Shown piece after piece: positions 1 through 12,240 of a stretch of DNA of 64,000 bases. How positions within the stretch are numbered: the stretch's first letter is position 1; the number at the start of each line of letters is the position of its first letter. Source of the stretch: Pezicula radicicola (lineage: Eukaryota > Ascomycota > Leotiomycetes > Helotiales > Dermateaceae). Both the position numbers and the translations under genes were made by a program. Where the stretch lies: positions 930,001-994,000 of the forward strand of contig PDUO01000008.1 in NCBI GenBank assembly GCA_003008705.1. Direction: 5' to 3'. The notes under the pieces were generated by a model that did no database searches, had not been told where the DNA came from, and was given only the letters and a program-made list of their open reading frames with translations.

Positions 1-53
1 CAAGTCAGAGAAACCGCGAGGAGAATCAGAGATCGTCGGCCTTTGGTGGCCAT
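1..53 (-). CDS. possible N-terminus of a secreted protein, cut by window edge
   Basis: Reading leftwards from an ATG at 53, the frame stays open to the window edge. It gives a basic start (MATKGRRS) followed by a hydrophobic run (LILLAVSLT), which is how a signal peptide begins. Only 17 codons are visible, so the product cannot be named and the open frame could be chance. Confidence 0.3.
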   Translation of the reverse strand, partial: MATKGRRSLILLAVSLT

Positions 54-3000
54 GTGCTCGCCTTTTTATCTGTGCGCCGCCTGTCATAAAACGGCGTTGT
101 CGAATCCCCGCTTCAGGACTCTTTGCAAAACTGCTCTCTACGCATTGAAGTCTGACTGCTACTGGGGTACTCCCGAGTTTGGGCATCAATTCTGATGATA
201 TCGTGTCTTATCTGGGCGAGGGGATTGGGGATAATCTTGAGCAGTTTGTATCATGAAGTGCTCACATGACGCCCGTAAAGTTTTGATGACACGATGACAC
301 GGCATCAGGATTATCATCCATTATTATCCTACCTTTATTATTGCACTTATAGGGTTACGGTACAGCGATCGACCCGTCAAGAGCGGTGAGGACTCGGGAC
401 TGAGGACTTATTCGCAGTGGTAGTTCGGAGCTGTCGGAATATCTGTCATAGCGCATTAGTTTTACGTTGAACAAATTTTGAAGGTGGCGCTTGATTGGTT
501 ACCTGACCGCGACTCGACTGACTAATAACTTTAGTCGACACCACGAGTACGGTAGAGTACGTACGAAGTACGACATTTGAAATTCGAGATGATACCGTCG
601 TGATGCCGTTGTTAAGATCTCGCCGTCGGCAAGAGTCGGCGAAGCTTCGGTAATTCAATAAAAAGATCTCCATACCTCTCTTCCGTTGGGTCTTTTCCTT
701 TCCTTTGAGTTTAAGGGGAGGTCTTGGAAGTTGGAGTTGAAAATTGGATGAAAGCCCTTGATTGGGACCTTTACAACAATCATAGAGCCTGCGGCACAAC
801 TAATGTCATGCGCTCCCCAAAAGAGAATTCGGGATAAAAAAATGTGTTTGAGTTTCAGATGTGTAGCTATGGCGCACTGGCGTCGTCTATCAGATCCCCT
901 TCCAAAAAGTCTTCTCTTGACTGCCTTTTTGATATGTGGCGTAGAGCGAAATCAGCCATACCCTCCACCTCCACCGCCTATCACCATGACTCGAGAAGAA
1001 GCTATCCAAGTTTTGTTGGAGGGGTCATTTGGGTCCCAACTATTGCAAGTCAGGCACAAAGGGCTGACAACCATGTCAAATTGTCAACCAACCATCCGTT
1101 GAAAGAACTTCTGGAAAGGGCACGGCCCTTACCGACCAGCGGTGGCGGTGACCATGAGCCTTCAAGTACAGTGACACCGTCGAGCACTACTATTACTGAA
1201 TTACTTCAGCTTTCCAACATATAGTAGGGGATTATTGGATTTTAAATTACATGGGAGCCGAAGTACACACGTGTTTGAACCTCTCGTTAGATGCAAACAA
1301 TGAAGCATAGCAGGTTGCGCAACCTGCAGCTGTATGTTAATAATAAGTAATACGTACATCGAGATCTCCTTCTCTTGCCTCACACTATTCTGAATCCCTG
1401 ATGGATTTTCACGAGGGGCAACGTTCCAAAGTGGTCCGAACTACTGTGTAGATCGCTTATAGTTCTCTCCAAGTATGATACTTGAGTACCAATACAATCC
1501 CTCCCTTAAGGCCCAAGCCAAGGAAACAACTGGGAAAATACAGAGTGTTAGACTGTTTTTATCCTCCGTCATCATATTTTCCATCTCCTTAAGCCGAGCT
1601 TGTCATGTTCCGACGGCTTAAATGGCGTTCCTGTTCAGGTTGATCTAGCGAGGCTACTTGAAGACGGCGGACGATACCACGACCTCGGAGTCGGTTCCTT
1701 GGAGATCTTACCTCGAGCTTTGACGTTCACTAGGAAAGGGCCTGCAATAATCTCAACCCTTTGCACCCAAGGAGGGTGCAATTATTAGACAGGTAATAAA
1801 GGCCGCAAAAATAGTTTGCTTATGATAGCTGTTCGCCGTATGAATGGGTGCCTGAAGGCCTGAACAGGCAAATTATCTCTTTCAACTGTCGGTCAAAGTC
1901 TCCTTTAGAGGCGCAGGCCCGACGGCGAGGCTCATGTGACACTTTTGAGAGACAATAGCATGATTCATGTTCGGATTGCGGAGTTACAGACGGTGCTGTT
2001 CTCTTGTATTCTCACGGTGGTGAGTGAGAATGGCATAGTAATGCAGCTGTAGCTGTAGGATAGAGGTGCTGTCGCGATAAAGGCCCAGTTAGAAGGTACC
2101 TCGATGTGATACAAGAGCATGTCAGCAATGAAAGGGCTTCTCGAACGCCGTAACTCTGCGGAACAGTGGCCCACAAATCATCAGCCACGACCGCGGCCTG
2201 TCAACCTCGTGACCAGTACAACCTTTTTTGCTTCGTAGGGACAAGCCTGGAAGGGTACAGACCCTAGGAACAGTACAGGATACTCGGTCGGAAAGCCATG
2301 TTCAGCATGCGTGAATCAAGGATTATTACAAGCGGCCTTTCTTCGCTACCAGATGCCCACTAACGGTGGCCACCAGTAGTGACCACTGACCACCCCTCTC
2401 TCAGAGCTCTGTGAAGCTCTCTCTGCGAAAAGTACCGCCTTGTGTGTGCCGGGGCTTCTGATTCGCCGCAAGGCCTCAAGCCTGTTTATCAAGCCTCATC
2501 GGCACTTTTATTACCCCTGTGACTGGCCGCGCTTCTCTGCCCTTAGCCTTATTAGCCATACGTACTTTCGTAGAGTTCTCGCATACTGTACAGTAATAAT
2601 TCTTCCCCACCCTACGAAAGTAGTAGTACAGAAGCGACGCTGCAGGCTCTGTCAGACCCTTGAATCGAGGATCCATCGCCTATCGTCGGTCATAACCCGT
2701 GATGCTGTAACACCGGCTGGGCTCAATCACATCACAAACGGCTGGCTACGCACCTCACTCACTCTTCCCCCCCATTTTCTTGCTGTGACTGCCTTACTAT
2801 TTCGCCCTATTCGACGATCACGGCTCTCTGGGTTTAATGTACGTTGCACTTTCCATTATTACTTCTGCTTGCTCGAGCGCCTTCTGGCATCGATGTTGGG
2901 AGGCAAATCGTGTTGTTGCATTCCTGGCGGCCGATTGTTGGCATATCATACTGTAGCTTGGACGTCGTGAGCTAGCACTTGGACTGTATTTACATAAGAC

Positions 3001-4000
3001 GAGCACTCGTGGGGCAATTACCTTACTACGGTACCTACAGAGCATTGGACGCCGGTTGCTTGATTGCACTGTACACCGCGCACACGCTCGGAAGTGAAAA
3101 AGAAAAAGCGTAACCTTACCCTTATTAACATCTGCAAGAACATAGTAGCGCTGCGTCGACAACGACCACTTACGGCATCACGCGCACTCTTAACAGCCCT
3201 TAACAGCCCTTAACAGCCTCGCAGAGTTCAAAGTCAGCTTCCCTCCGAAAGCAAAAACCAAAAAAGATTGGCAGTCATTCCGTTCCGACAGCCTTACAAT
3301 TTCCAAACCAAACAAGCGTCTTTCTGCAGCGCCTCGCATTGCAGCGTCTCGCATAGCACAGCATTCAAAGTGTAGCTCGCTCGGTGCGTTGCGTCTGTGT
3401 TGCTTTGCCGAGTAGATCCTGTCCAGGTAAATTCCCAAAGCTTCTTCGTTGCCGATATCTGCTTTTGCGCGCGTCTCACACACCGACCGCACCGCACCGC
3501 AACGCAACGCCGCCAAACCCCAAGACATTCCTGCCACCCTCCACCTTCCACCCTGATGGGATATTGCCATATCCCCATCTCCATATTGGGCACACAAGAT
3601 CGATCGTTAGGTGCCAACACACATGCTGATCAATCTTGTCATAAAGCATAGTATCCATAAATACGAAACTTTCTAGGCCCGCGCGGGAAATCGTTAACCA
3701 TAGCATCCTCCTGCTAGAGCTGCCATAGCCACATGAGCACTGGCATACCGTTGGAGGCAGAATACAGTAGTAGTCCCGTCTACCTGTGTGCCAGCAGCCT
3801 GTGCGTGTGGTTGACAGCTTGTCCTACCGCCTACACGCCTACACCCTACGTACCGGCGCAGATGATCTACCAGACTCCAACGTCCCTTGTGTCTCTCTAC
3901 GAGAGCCTGTAAGAAGCCGCCGCGCTCGACCGCTTCTATCCATGGCCTCTGTTACCGTGACTACTTGATTGTCTGTCGCCCCAACTCATTGCGAGTCGCC
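54..4000. other. intergenic region, no convincing gene
   Basis: Several short open frames exist (for example 844-1224 and 2440-2970 on +), but they overlap frames on the other strand and show no domain or biased composition. Positions 3220-4000 are C/T- and CCA-rich and probably hold the promoter and leader of the transcription factor that starts at 4001. A short tandem repeat lies at 3189-3218. Confidence 0.6.
3189..3218. repeat. 3 x 10-bp tandem repeat
   Basis: Three consecutive copies of the unit CTTAACAGCC are seen directly. It lies about 0.8 kb upstream of the transcription-factor start. No function is evident. Confidence 0.9.
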
Positions 4001-7000
4001 ATGATGGACATTGGGCCGCCAGAATCCAAGCGACCTCGAATAGGTTCAACATCAGGACCGTGGTCTAACTCGTCGCCGCATCTACGCAATCTTCCTCATC
4101 CAGGTTCAGGTCCAGGTCCCGGTCCTGGTCCGCCCCCTCCCTTCGAGCGACCGTCCCCCTTCTCACGACCCGACTCCCAGCCGCATACACCACATACACC
4201 TCACCCGCACCCACATCCTCTCGACGACCGTCGACACCTCGAACAACAACCAGACTACGCGCAGCAACATCCCGACCATAGACCTCTGCCGGGTCCCTTC
4301 CACCACCAACATCCATATGCTGGACCTCATCCTCGAGAACCTCAGATGAAGAGAGACCCTTCTGACGAGCCTCTTCCTCCGCATCTCCATCGGCCGCCGC
4401 CCACAGGCAATGGCCCAGAGCATAATGCTAATAGTATACACCCCGCCGACGACCACCGAAGATACCATGTAATGCACTATGATCCTCCAGCAGGTCCTGG
4501 ACCCGCGCCACAGTATCGACCACCTGCGTATCCAACATCTCAGCCCCAGACTCCCATGACGCAGACACCAATGGGTAACCCAGGATATGAGAACATTCCT
4601 TACGGGCATCCTCCTCAAACGCCACGCGATGCATACGTGAATGTGCAACCTCCATACGCGCAGAATAGTGGGAACCAGAGCAAGAGAAAACCTCAACGTG
4701 CAGCACAGGCTTGTGACAGTTGTCGTTCTCTTAAGGCTAAATGTGACGAGTTGAAGCCGTGTACGAGTTGTAAAGAGAAGGGTATACCGTGCAATTTCAG
4801 AGATCCACCCCCAAAACAGTAGGTTCAGAAGGAGTGGAATGTATCAATCCATAGCTAATAGGAACAGACAAGACAAATCGCAAGAAGTTCTTTTGGAAAA
4901 CGTAAATTCTCTGAGGGATGAATTTAGGAATCACTCGGCACAAACAACGCAGCAGATAGGAGAGCTTCAGCGGGCGGTTGCGGGCTTGGTAGACCTTCTG
5001 GGTTCTCGTAAGGGATCAAATGGATGGGAAAATCCTAGAAATGGAAATGTCAAGGAGGAAGAAAATACCCAAGCGCTTCCACGGCCTCGCCCACAAGCGG
5101 AACCTCATTCATTTTCTCATATTTTGTCTCCAAACGAGGGCCAGAATCCCATCACTCCAGCTCCAATCAACGATGACCCAATGATTGATGTACCGTCTGA
5201 GGAGGAAGAAGATGGAGAGGACCCAAAACCTCCAGGACCTCCAGCTATGCCTGTAAACCACACAACTGGGGCCGCTAGGTTACTCCTCGTTGGACCGATA
5301 GCAGAAATGACTCGGGGAGTGAGAATATTCACCAAGAATACTCGGATTGAAACGTTTCCCATTGTGCAGGAAGAAAGGCGTGGATTGCTTCGCCTGTATG
5401 GTCGAGGAGAAGGAACGGATTTGGCAAGGGGTTATGATAATGATGCTTTGATCGACCATGGACTTGATCAGACGCCCAGCGATATTCATTCTGATGCATC
5501 CTCTCCTGCAGCTGGCGAAGAATGGGGCCAAGTGGGTGGCTTAACCCCGCCTGCGGAATCTGTTGCACGAGGAGAGATCAGTTCGACAGGCATGCCCGAT
5601 TTCAAGAGAGAGACCGTCGAAGATTTAATAAATGTCTACATGAAGACAATCAACATGATGCATCCTATGGTCTCGGACGCATCGAAAAATGCTCTTATCA
5701 GGACCTTTTTGAAATCCATTGCCGATTCTCAGCCGAAGCACAAAGCACTCGCGGCCCTTAATCCCCAAGGCTCTACTCCAGATAGTCCTGGTTCGAAACG
5801 AAAAAGATCACGGGATGGAACTTCGGACTACCAAGATCCTCCACAAATTTACCGTGATACAGCGAAGCCAGGACATCCATTTCGGTCAATTAGTACGGCT
5901 ATGGTTCTAACCATGCTTGCACTTGGATCCATCTGTGGGCATACGAAAAAGATCTCGGATGTTGCTCTTGAACAACCGCAGGAGACTTCATGGCGAAGCT
6001 CTCCGAACATAAGGAATGGCCATCCTCCATCTCCACTTCAAGGCTCCCCAACTATGTCCGTTCAATCCCCAGATCTGCCGTCCCCGCAAGAACCAGAGCG
6101 AATTTTGCCGCATAGCAGGCGGACATCCTTGGATGGTTTGAATACAGGAGGTGGATTGCTTTTGTCGTCAGGAAATAAGCCGAAGAATCTCGATATGATT
6201 CCGGGCTTGCAATACTTCGCCATGGCAACCGATATTATTGGCAATCAACTCTCGGGAAACTCACTACAGCACGTCCATACCAATATACTTGCCAGTCTTT
6301 ACCACGGTCAGCTAGGTAGAGTCATGGAGAGCTGGGGGTATCTCGCTAATGCGTGCCGCGCCATGTTATTTTTGATAAGACCTAGACTTGCTCGATGGGA
6401 GAAATTGTTGGAGGAAGAAGATCTGCAGAAACGAGAAGCGGTACCAGCAAAGGACAATCCGTACCTATTTGCATTCTGGACGTGTCTACAGCTCGAGAGC
6501 GATATTCTTGCAGAGTTGCCGTTTCGACCAACTGGAATTCTTGAGTACGAGTCCAAGGTGCCCTGGCCAAACACAGCACTAGCACGCAAGGAAGGCTTTG
6601 CCTCTTACGTACTTGAAAGTTACAACTCTCAGCTATTTTTGAGAAAACATCTTAATGGTTTGCATACGATGTTCTATTCCCCCGAGACAGGTATGTTTGA
6701 TGTTTACACACCAAATATCTCCGCCATTTACTAACTTCGAGACTGTAGATTCTTCGCCACAATCGCCTCTGGCTGCCAAAAGCATTCCCATCATGGCCAG
6801 TACGCTGGATAGCTGGCGAAAGTTCGGAATATCAGAGACTTTTAAGTGGAATGACGATGAACCACCATCTAATGACATTCTCGTGGCTCGTCTCCGTGCC
6901 AAGTATTACGGGGCTCGAGTCATCACATACCGATACTTTGTCTTCAAGATATTGGAGAACTCAGCAGCCAAGTCTTCACATCCGGGAGAGACTATCTCGA

Positions 7001-7529
7001 ATAGCTTCAAAAAAGAGGTTACTATTCCAGAAATCAACGCAGATGCGACCTCAAGCTCACAGATTGACCCCGAAGCCTTGGAATATGCTCGAGCCTGCAT
7101 AACAGCTCTTATCCAAAGCACCATCGCGTTTGACCACGTGGTTTCCGATATCACGAAGGAAAGATTGATTGTCACGAATGTTTGGGGCACAGCTCATGCG
7201 TAGGTCTTGTTACTTTACTTACTGATGTCCTGTACTAATATTGCTCTAGACAATGGGGAAATGTCCTCACCTTACTGGCGGTCTATCGAAACCCAATCCT
7301 TAAAGACTTCATACAAAAGGATCAGCTGGTCAGTTTGCTTACTCGGACCATTGGATTCTTACAAATGATTGCGCAACCTTCGAGCGCCTTGGCAACCGAC
7401 ATCAAATTGCTGCAGTGTGCCGGTGTATACAGCGGCTTACTCCGGAATAAGAGCACTGAACCAGCCAATTCTGCAGGGAGCTTCAGCAGTGCCACAACAG
7501 GCACTGATGTCCCAATGGGCGGGCGCTGA
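4001..7529 (+). CDS. Zn2Cys6 fungal-specific transcription factor
   Basis: Nuclear DNA-binding regulator. Exons 4001-4818, 4868-6690, 6749-7199 and 7250-7529 join in phase to give 1123 aa; the introns are 49, 58 and 50 nt. The Zn cluster is complete (C238, C241, C248, C254, C257, C264; CX2CX6CX5CX2CX6C). It is preceded by a Pro/Gly/His-rich low-complexity N-terminus and a basic KRKPQR stretch. A predicted coiled-coil linker follows (about residues 275-325), as in dimeric Gal4-type factors. The C-terminal half carries helical sequence typical of the fungal_trans middle-homology region (for example YFAMATDIIGNQLSG and LANACRAMLFLIRPRL). The Met-Met start at 4001 follows a C/T-rich leader; an upstream in-frame extension from 3887 is less likely. 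Target genes cannot be inferred from the neighbours. The position of the cluster, far from the N-terminus, is slightly unusual. Confidence 0.85.
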
Positions 7530-8766
7530 GAAACGCCAATGTGACTATGGTGATCTCTGTTAGTCCCAAAAATACGTTGAGCCTTTTCGGCTCTGTGCTC
7601 GTGAGCTCGAAACCCTTCGACCTCAAGGCACATCAAATCCCCCTTATCCTGGAAGAACAAAAACACGTTAATGTTACGTCATCTGGACGCCTTGCGGAGG
7701 ATCTCCTATTGTACAGGATGGTTGGGCGGTAACCTGGGGCACAAACGGCGGCGGCGGCAGGCGGTTTATACTCTTGCATTTTTAGCGACGGGACCGGCGC
7801 ATTACCTCTTCTTCATTTTTCCTATCCTCACCGGCAATACTCATCTCTGCCATCCACAGCAATTATGCACACTCGGAGGCTATTTCAAATGCTTTTGATA
7901 GTTTCATTTATGCATCATTTACAACGGCGTTTTATATCTTTGTTCATCGCTCTTAAAAAGAGCTAGTCATGTTACTTTTTTTCACTGTGGTCATTTACAA
8001 CGGGGGCTGGCCTATTGCTGCATGCACTATTTTGGTTGCACTTTCTTTATCTCATCTTGTCTGAACTTGTCTGTTTGTTTTAATCATCTTTTTTTTAAAC
8101 ATATATCCCAAAGCAGCTGCAAATCTGTCCCAGTAGGCGGCTCAATTGTTGTTTTTCGGGGCTGCATTTTGAATTTGCGATGGTGATTTACACCATGAGT
8201 TGGAAGGATGAAGAATTGAACGAGGCTTGGATGCATTGTTGCAATGGGATGTATATAGATGATACACAGGGCCTGAATATATTATGTGACCAGGTGGACT
8301 ATGCCTTCTGGCTTAATCTCTCAACTTCCTTGCCGCATCTGGTTGTTCATCGGCGATCCAAAATTGCAATAATTGCTTCTCTAATGCCTCTTGTGTAACA
8401 AGCGCTGGGACGACGGGACGGGAGGGCTCGTGGCTGCGGCACAGTTGCACTTGCTCCATTTTAGCCTTACGAGCTGAACTTCTATTGTACCCCTAGCCTC
8501 CTCTTCCACTGCAAACCCTTTCCTTCCCTAAACACCTCGGAGTACCTATGTACGTAGTAGTCTAGGCAGTACATTTAAACTTTCTGTCACCTCCCTGCTT
8601 ACAATATCGTACCATACAAAAAAAGATGCAGAACAAAAGCAAGACAAAACAAAACAAAGCAAAACGACAAAAACAGAACAAAAAGCACCTTGGCAGTACC
8701 AATTCCGTCTTCTTACTGGTTCTCCTGCCCAACCTTAATTTACCAGTCTTACTTTCCCACTCCCTT
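7530..8766. other. intergenic region downstream of the transcription factor
   Basis: T-rich sequence from about 7880 to 8150 is likely the 3' UTR and terminator region of the preceding gene. 8620-8690 is a purine-rich AAAACAA-type low-complexity stretch. No gene was recognised. Confidence 0.6.
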
Positions 8767-9339
8767 CTACTTTCGGGTGCTGATACGTGTACAGGGCTCG
8801 AAAGGGCCACGTGAGTTCTGCCGGTTTTAATCTTGCATAATGCCTTTAGTATCACTACGCCAAATAACTATACAAATTATAAACCCGTACTACGATTTTA
8901 GTTAGAATAAGGCTAGTAGGGCTCTCAATAAGAAGAAAGGAAGCGATATAATTAAACAGAGGTATTTAGAGTATTTTATAATCTACTATAGCTAGGTATA
9001 TAAGACAAAGTACTTATAGCATCTATTTATACTTTATTAAAGATAAAGAAGTAATTACTATATTTATTGTTATATAAAAGGCTTCTACTAAGTTCTTACT
9101 CTTTATTAACTTGTATTACTAGCAAATTATAAAGTTACTTAGCTATTTCGGACCTTATATTTTTAGATATTCGATACCAACATTAGGGTTGATTTTTGGT
9201 AGGCAATAACTACAAAGAAATTAGGATGCGGTGCCCAAGCTTTATGCAGTACGGTGAGCAAGCGGTAGGCTCGAAACAGCAGAGCCCCTGTACATGTAGG
9301 CTTTTGAGCCCTGTACACGTATCAGCAGCCCTACTTTCG
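8767..9339. mobile_element. non-autonomous DNA transposon (MULE-like MITE) with 9-bp target duplication
   Basis: The element spans 8776-9330 (555 bp). A perfect 21-bp inverted repeat pairs 8779-8799 with 9306-9326 (starts GCTGATACGTGTAC). The outermost bases differ by one indel (GGTGCTG versus GGCTGCTG). The flanks carry the identical 9-mer CTACTTTCG at 8767-8775 and 9331-9339, which I read as the target-site duplication. A second copy of the subterminal motif (GAGCCCCTGTACATG) sits just inside the right end, near 9282-9296. The interior is very TA-rich with no open frame, so it cannot encode a transposase. Nine-bp duplications are characteristic of Mutator-like elements; hAT elements make 8 bp. 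Family assignment is inference; the ends and duplication are seen directly. Confidence 0.8.
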
Positions 9340-10602
9340 CATCCTTGAAGTCTGACGCTTCGTTTGATTTTCATTCATTATTTTGGTACCGTGATGTATG
9401 TACCGAGGGAAGGGTATGGGATGGGGAACTGTAGATCTCGGCAATCGTGGGTTGGATTCCATATTTTCCGTACGGTACCGAGTATGGAGTACCGACCGGT
9501 ACTTCGATTGTGAAGGTTTCATACTTTTTGTACGGAGTACTTACCTTACCTTTGTATATACCAGGTGTATATATGTCTTTCATTTTTTGGTCTACGTATT
9601 GTCTAGGTATGGTCGGTGTAGACGGAGACAGGGATTCGGAGGATGTTTTGTTGGGGTGCCGTTTTGAAAGTTGGTTGTCATGGGTTGCAGGAGGTAAAAA
9701 TAAACGATTACCTACCATACTATACCGTAGCATGGATTGTATAATATTACAGCAAGGGATCGGAGGTTAAGGGATCGGAGGACAAGGTAAGAAAGGGAAT
9801 GGGATGTTAGGGAACGGAAAATTAAAATAGTGGTGGTTTAGTTTTGGTTTGGTACTGGTATTTCAAGGTTTGGTTGGGGTTGTTTCGGTAGTTGGGCGTT
9901 TACGAAGTACGGAGGTTAAATGTTTAGTAACATGCGGGATAGGTTGATGGGATGTGATGGGATGTGATGGGATGTCACTTTGGTACTGCAACTTACTAGG
10001 CTGCTAGTACCGGTGCTGTGTTTGGAATTCGAGTTGGAAGTCTGGACTATTTGCGAGTGGGTGTTGGTTTTGGTTTGGTTGGGTATTTCCTGTAGAGAAT
10101 CGAGATGAGTTGTGTAAAGAGAGAGAGAAAGTGCTGGACTTATTTTTAAGAAAATATGGGGGGGTACTGCTTGTTTTGTTTATTTCTTAGCTTTTTTATA
10201 TTTAGGGATATTAGTACTTAAGGATTTATTTGTTATGGTATGTTTATACCTTGTCAGAAAGTGTTTGCCGTTGCTTAATAGTTATTATAATGCTTTATGC
10301 TTTTGATGAGTTGAGATGAAGGGGGGGCACATCTTATACCTAGTGATTAAATATAGACGTAAAGGAAGTTACTTACTTTCCATTTACGGTAGCACCATGC
10401 CATGTGAATGATTGCAAATAAATCGTTAGATGTTGTGACATATCCTGATCCTAAGTATTTCGATATAGTCAATATAAACACCATGCCTTTATCAAAATTC
10501 CCCAAACTGAGGACGAACACGATAGAAAATATTTAAACCTCCACTCAACCTTGTTTTGCTATATACGCTGAATCGATCTACTAATGTCCTATGATCAACA
10601 CT
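9340..10602. other. intergenic, G/T-rich on + strand, no gene recognised
   Basis: The sequence is strongly skewed to G and T on the + strand. It contains repeated short motifs such as GTACGGAGTAC / GTACCGAGTATGG around 9470-9545 that create accidental frames on both strands. A 3 x 10-bp tandem repeat is at 9946-9975. No coding evidence. Confidence 0.55.
9946..9975. repeat. 3 x 10-bp tandem repeat
   Basis: Three uninterrupted copies of the unit GATGGGATGT lie in a G-rich intergenic stretch. Confidence 0.9.
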
Positions 10603-11085
10603 CTATTTATTTTCATCTAGTTCCTTGACTTCAACAAATACCTGTGCTTTCTTCAACACTTCCAATTCTGGTATTGCATCTCCTTTGATAGTCCAACATG
10701 AAAGTTCTAGCATAATATTGAATAAGACAGACATTTTATAGCGAGAGGTTCCTTCAAATCTATCATCGACTACAAGGGGTTGAAATCTCGTAGAGTCATC
10801 AATACACTCCAAGTGATCTACTGCAGGTCTACTCAAAGTACTTCCAGAGTTGTACTCGCTAAACTCCAGAGCGTAAATATCCATAGATAAATTTGTAGTG
10901 CCAGGTTCACAGCTGGATGTATGATCTTTCTATACACCTTCACCCTTACATCTACTTGTGTGAAGTGAAGGGTTCAAGAGGCGGAGTAGCTCAATCAATT
11001 CACTTGTGAGACTATCGATTACAGCGTTCTTACTCTTTTCGAAATCGTGGGTTTAGGTTAGGGCGGTTAAGGTCAACAGCTTCGT
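10603..11085 (-). pseudogene. decayed hypothetical gene with in-frame stop
   Basis: The frame 10603-10884 (93 codons) reads like real protein (for example FQPLVVDDRFEGTSRYKMSV and AIPELEVLKKAQVFVEVK). The same frame continues upstream through coding-like sequence (DFEKSKNAVIDSLTSELIEL) but is broken by a TAG at 10930-10932. An ATG-led start (MDHEAVDLNRPN, near 11085) needs one frame change to connect. CAG to TAG is a single C-to-T change. No family was recognised. A small gene with unrecognised introns is the alternative. Confidence 0.45.
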
Positions 11086-11790
11086 GATCCATCTCAATTA
11101 TTAGCAAGCCTGTTTCATAACACAAAAAAATGAGTATGAAAGTCTACTCCAAAACTAGTTATCAAGTGAAAAGGAACCAACCAATTTCGTACCTCCTCAA
11201 CCCTCCTCAACCCCCCCAAAACGCCTCCCTCCAAACGCCCCAAAACCTCTCTATCAAAGACCTCAACCTTCAAGAACCGCATTACCATCGAAATAACGGC
11301 AAACCGATCCCTCTCCGGACACCTCTCTACCACAGGTAAATCAAGACTAAAAGTCTAAGGTGAACGCTCGAGCTTCTTTTGGACTTTCGTCAGATCAATA
11401 GTACCGTTTTCAAATAGCCCATCAAAACATATTTTTAACCCAATCCGTAACACTCTCACAGATAATTCTGTGTTAAAACTTGACATCGTGTCAGCCATTG
11501 TGGCCCATTTTGTCACGTGTCGGAATATATCCTCATTCTGGCCATAATTGCTTCTTCTTTTTCGGGCCTTTCGCTCAGGCCTCTAGTAACCCTGTTTTCT
11601 ATTGTAGCGCTCTACGCGCAAGGCTGTCGCATCCGGAACGCCTTATTTTGTATGGAAATCAGGCTCCAATTGATGCTCAGCTCTTGTATGTTAAGGAACT
11701 CTAACTCAAATCACCACTATTGTGTGTGTCTGTGTGTATGGTTCAATTTTATTTCCGTCCCAAGGCCGAAGGCCTTATGCAGTATCTAGA
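11086..11790. other. intergenic region, no gene recognised
   Basis: Poly-A/C and T-rich stretches are present. Short frames on both strands (for example 11115-11339) are mutual shadows without coding character. Confidence 0.5.
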
Positions 11791-12240
11791 GCTACTAGAG
11801 TCCTAGCTACTCCCTCTTATTACTCCTGCCTATTATAACCCCCTTCAAGTAGTGATTCCACATAGTGTCGATCTTTTCGAGGCACTAGCAAAGACTCCTC
11901 CCCTTTTACGTAGACCTGAATAACTACTATCCTATAAGGAAAAAAACAAAGAAAAAACTCTCTAAGGCTATACCCTAAAGGGGTTATAGGTACTCGAAGT
12001 ATAACATAAAGCGTATTAGTCCTCCGATAAACATAAGATAGTCTAAGTCTTACTTGTGACTACTAGCCGTAACTCCCTCTCCTTACTATTTTATTATCGT
12101 CTCGAGTCTGCCGGCCGAGAATAGCTTACAGGTATTCATCGCGCGTAGATGTCTACTAGTCGAGAATAGCTCGCAGTTGTAAACGTAAGAGCGACTCCTC
12201 AAAGAAGAGCTTAGGATAGGTATTCGGGTCCGTTTAGCGC
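11790..12240. repeat. degraded, RIP-like repeat remnant
   Basis: The stretch is dense in TA, CTA and TAG steps, with stops in every frame, unlike the flanking genes. It contains an internal near-duplicate (GAGAATAGCTTACAGG near 12117 and GAGAATAGCTCGCAG near 12161). This composition is what repeat-induced point mutation leaves in old transposons. Element type and boundaries cannot be set from this copy alone. Confidence 0.4.

Noticed and set aside
2440..2970. 176-codon + frame
   Set aside because: Composition rich in Arg, Cys, Leu and His is typical of random C/T-rich DNA, and frames on the opposite strand overlap it.
4163..4696. 177-codon minus frame inside the transcription factor
   Set aside because: It is antisense to the Pro/His-rich exon, where codon bias keeps the opposite strand open.
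9371..9733. 120-codon minus frame in the G-rich tract
   Set aside because: Overlapping + frames of similar length and repeated GTAC-rich motifs explain it; no domain or start context.
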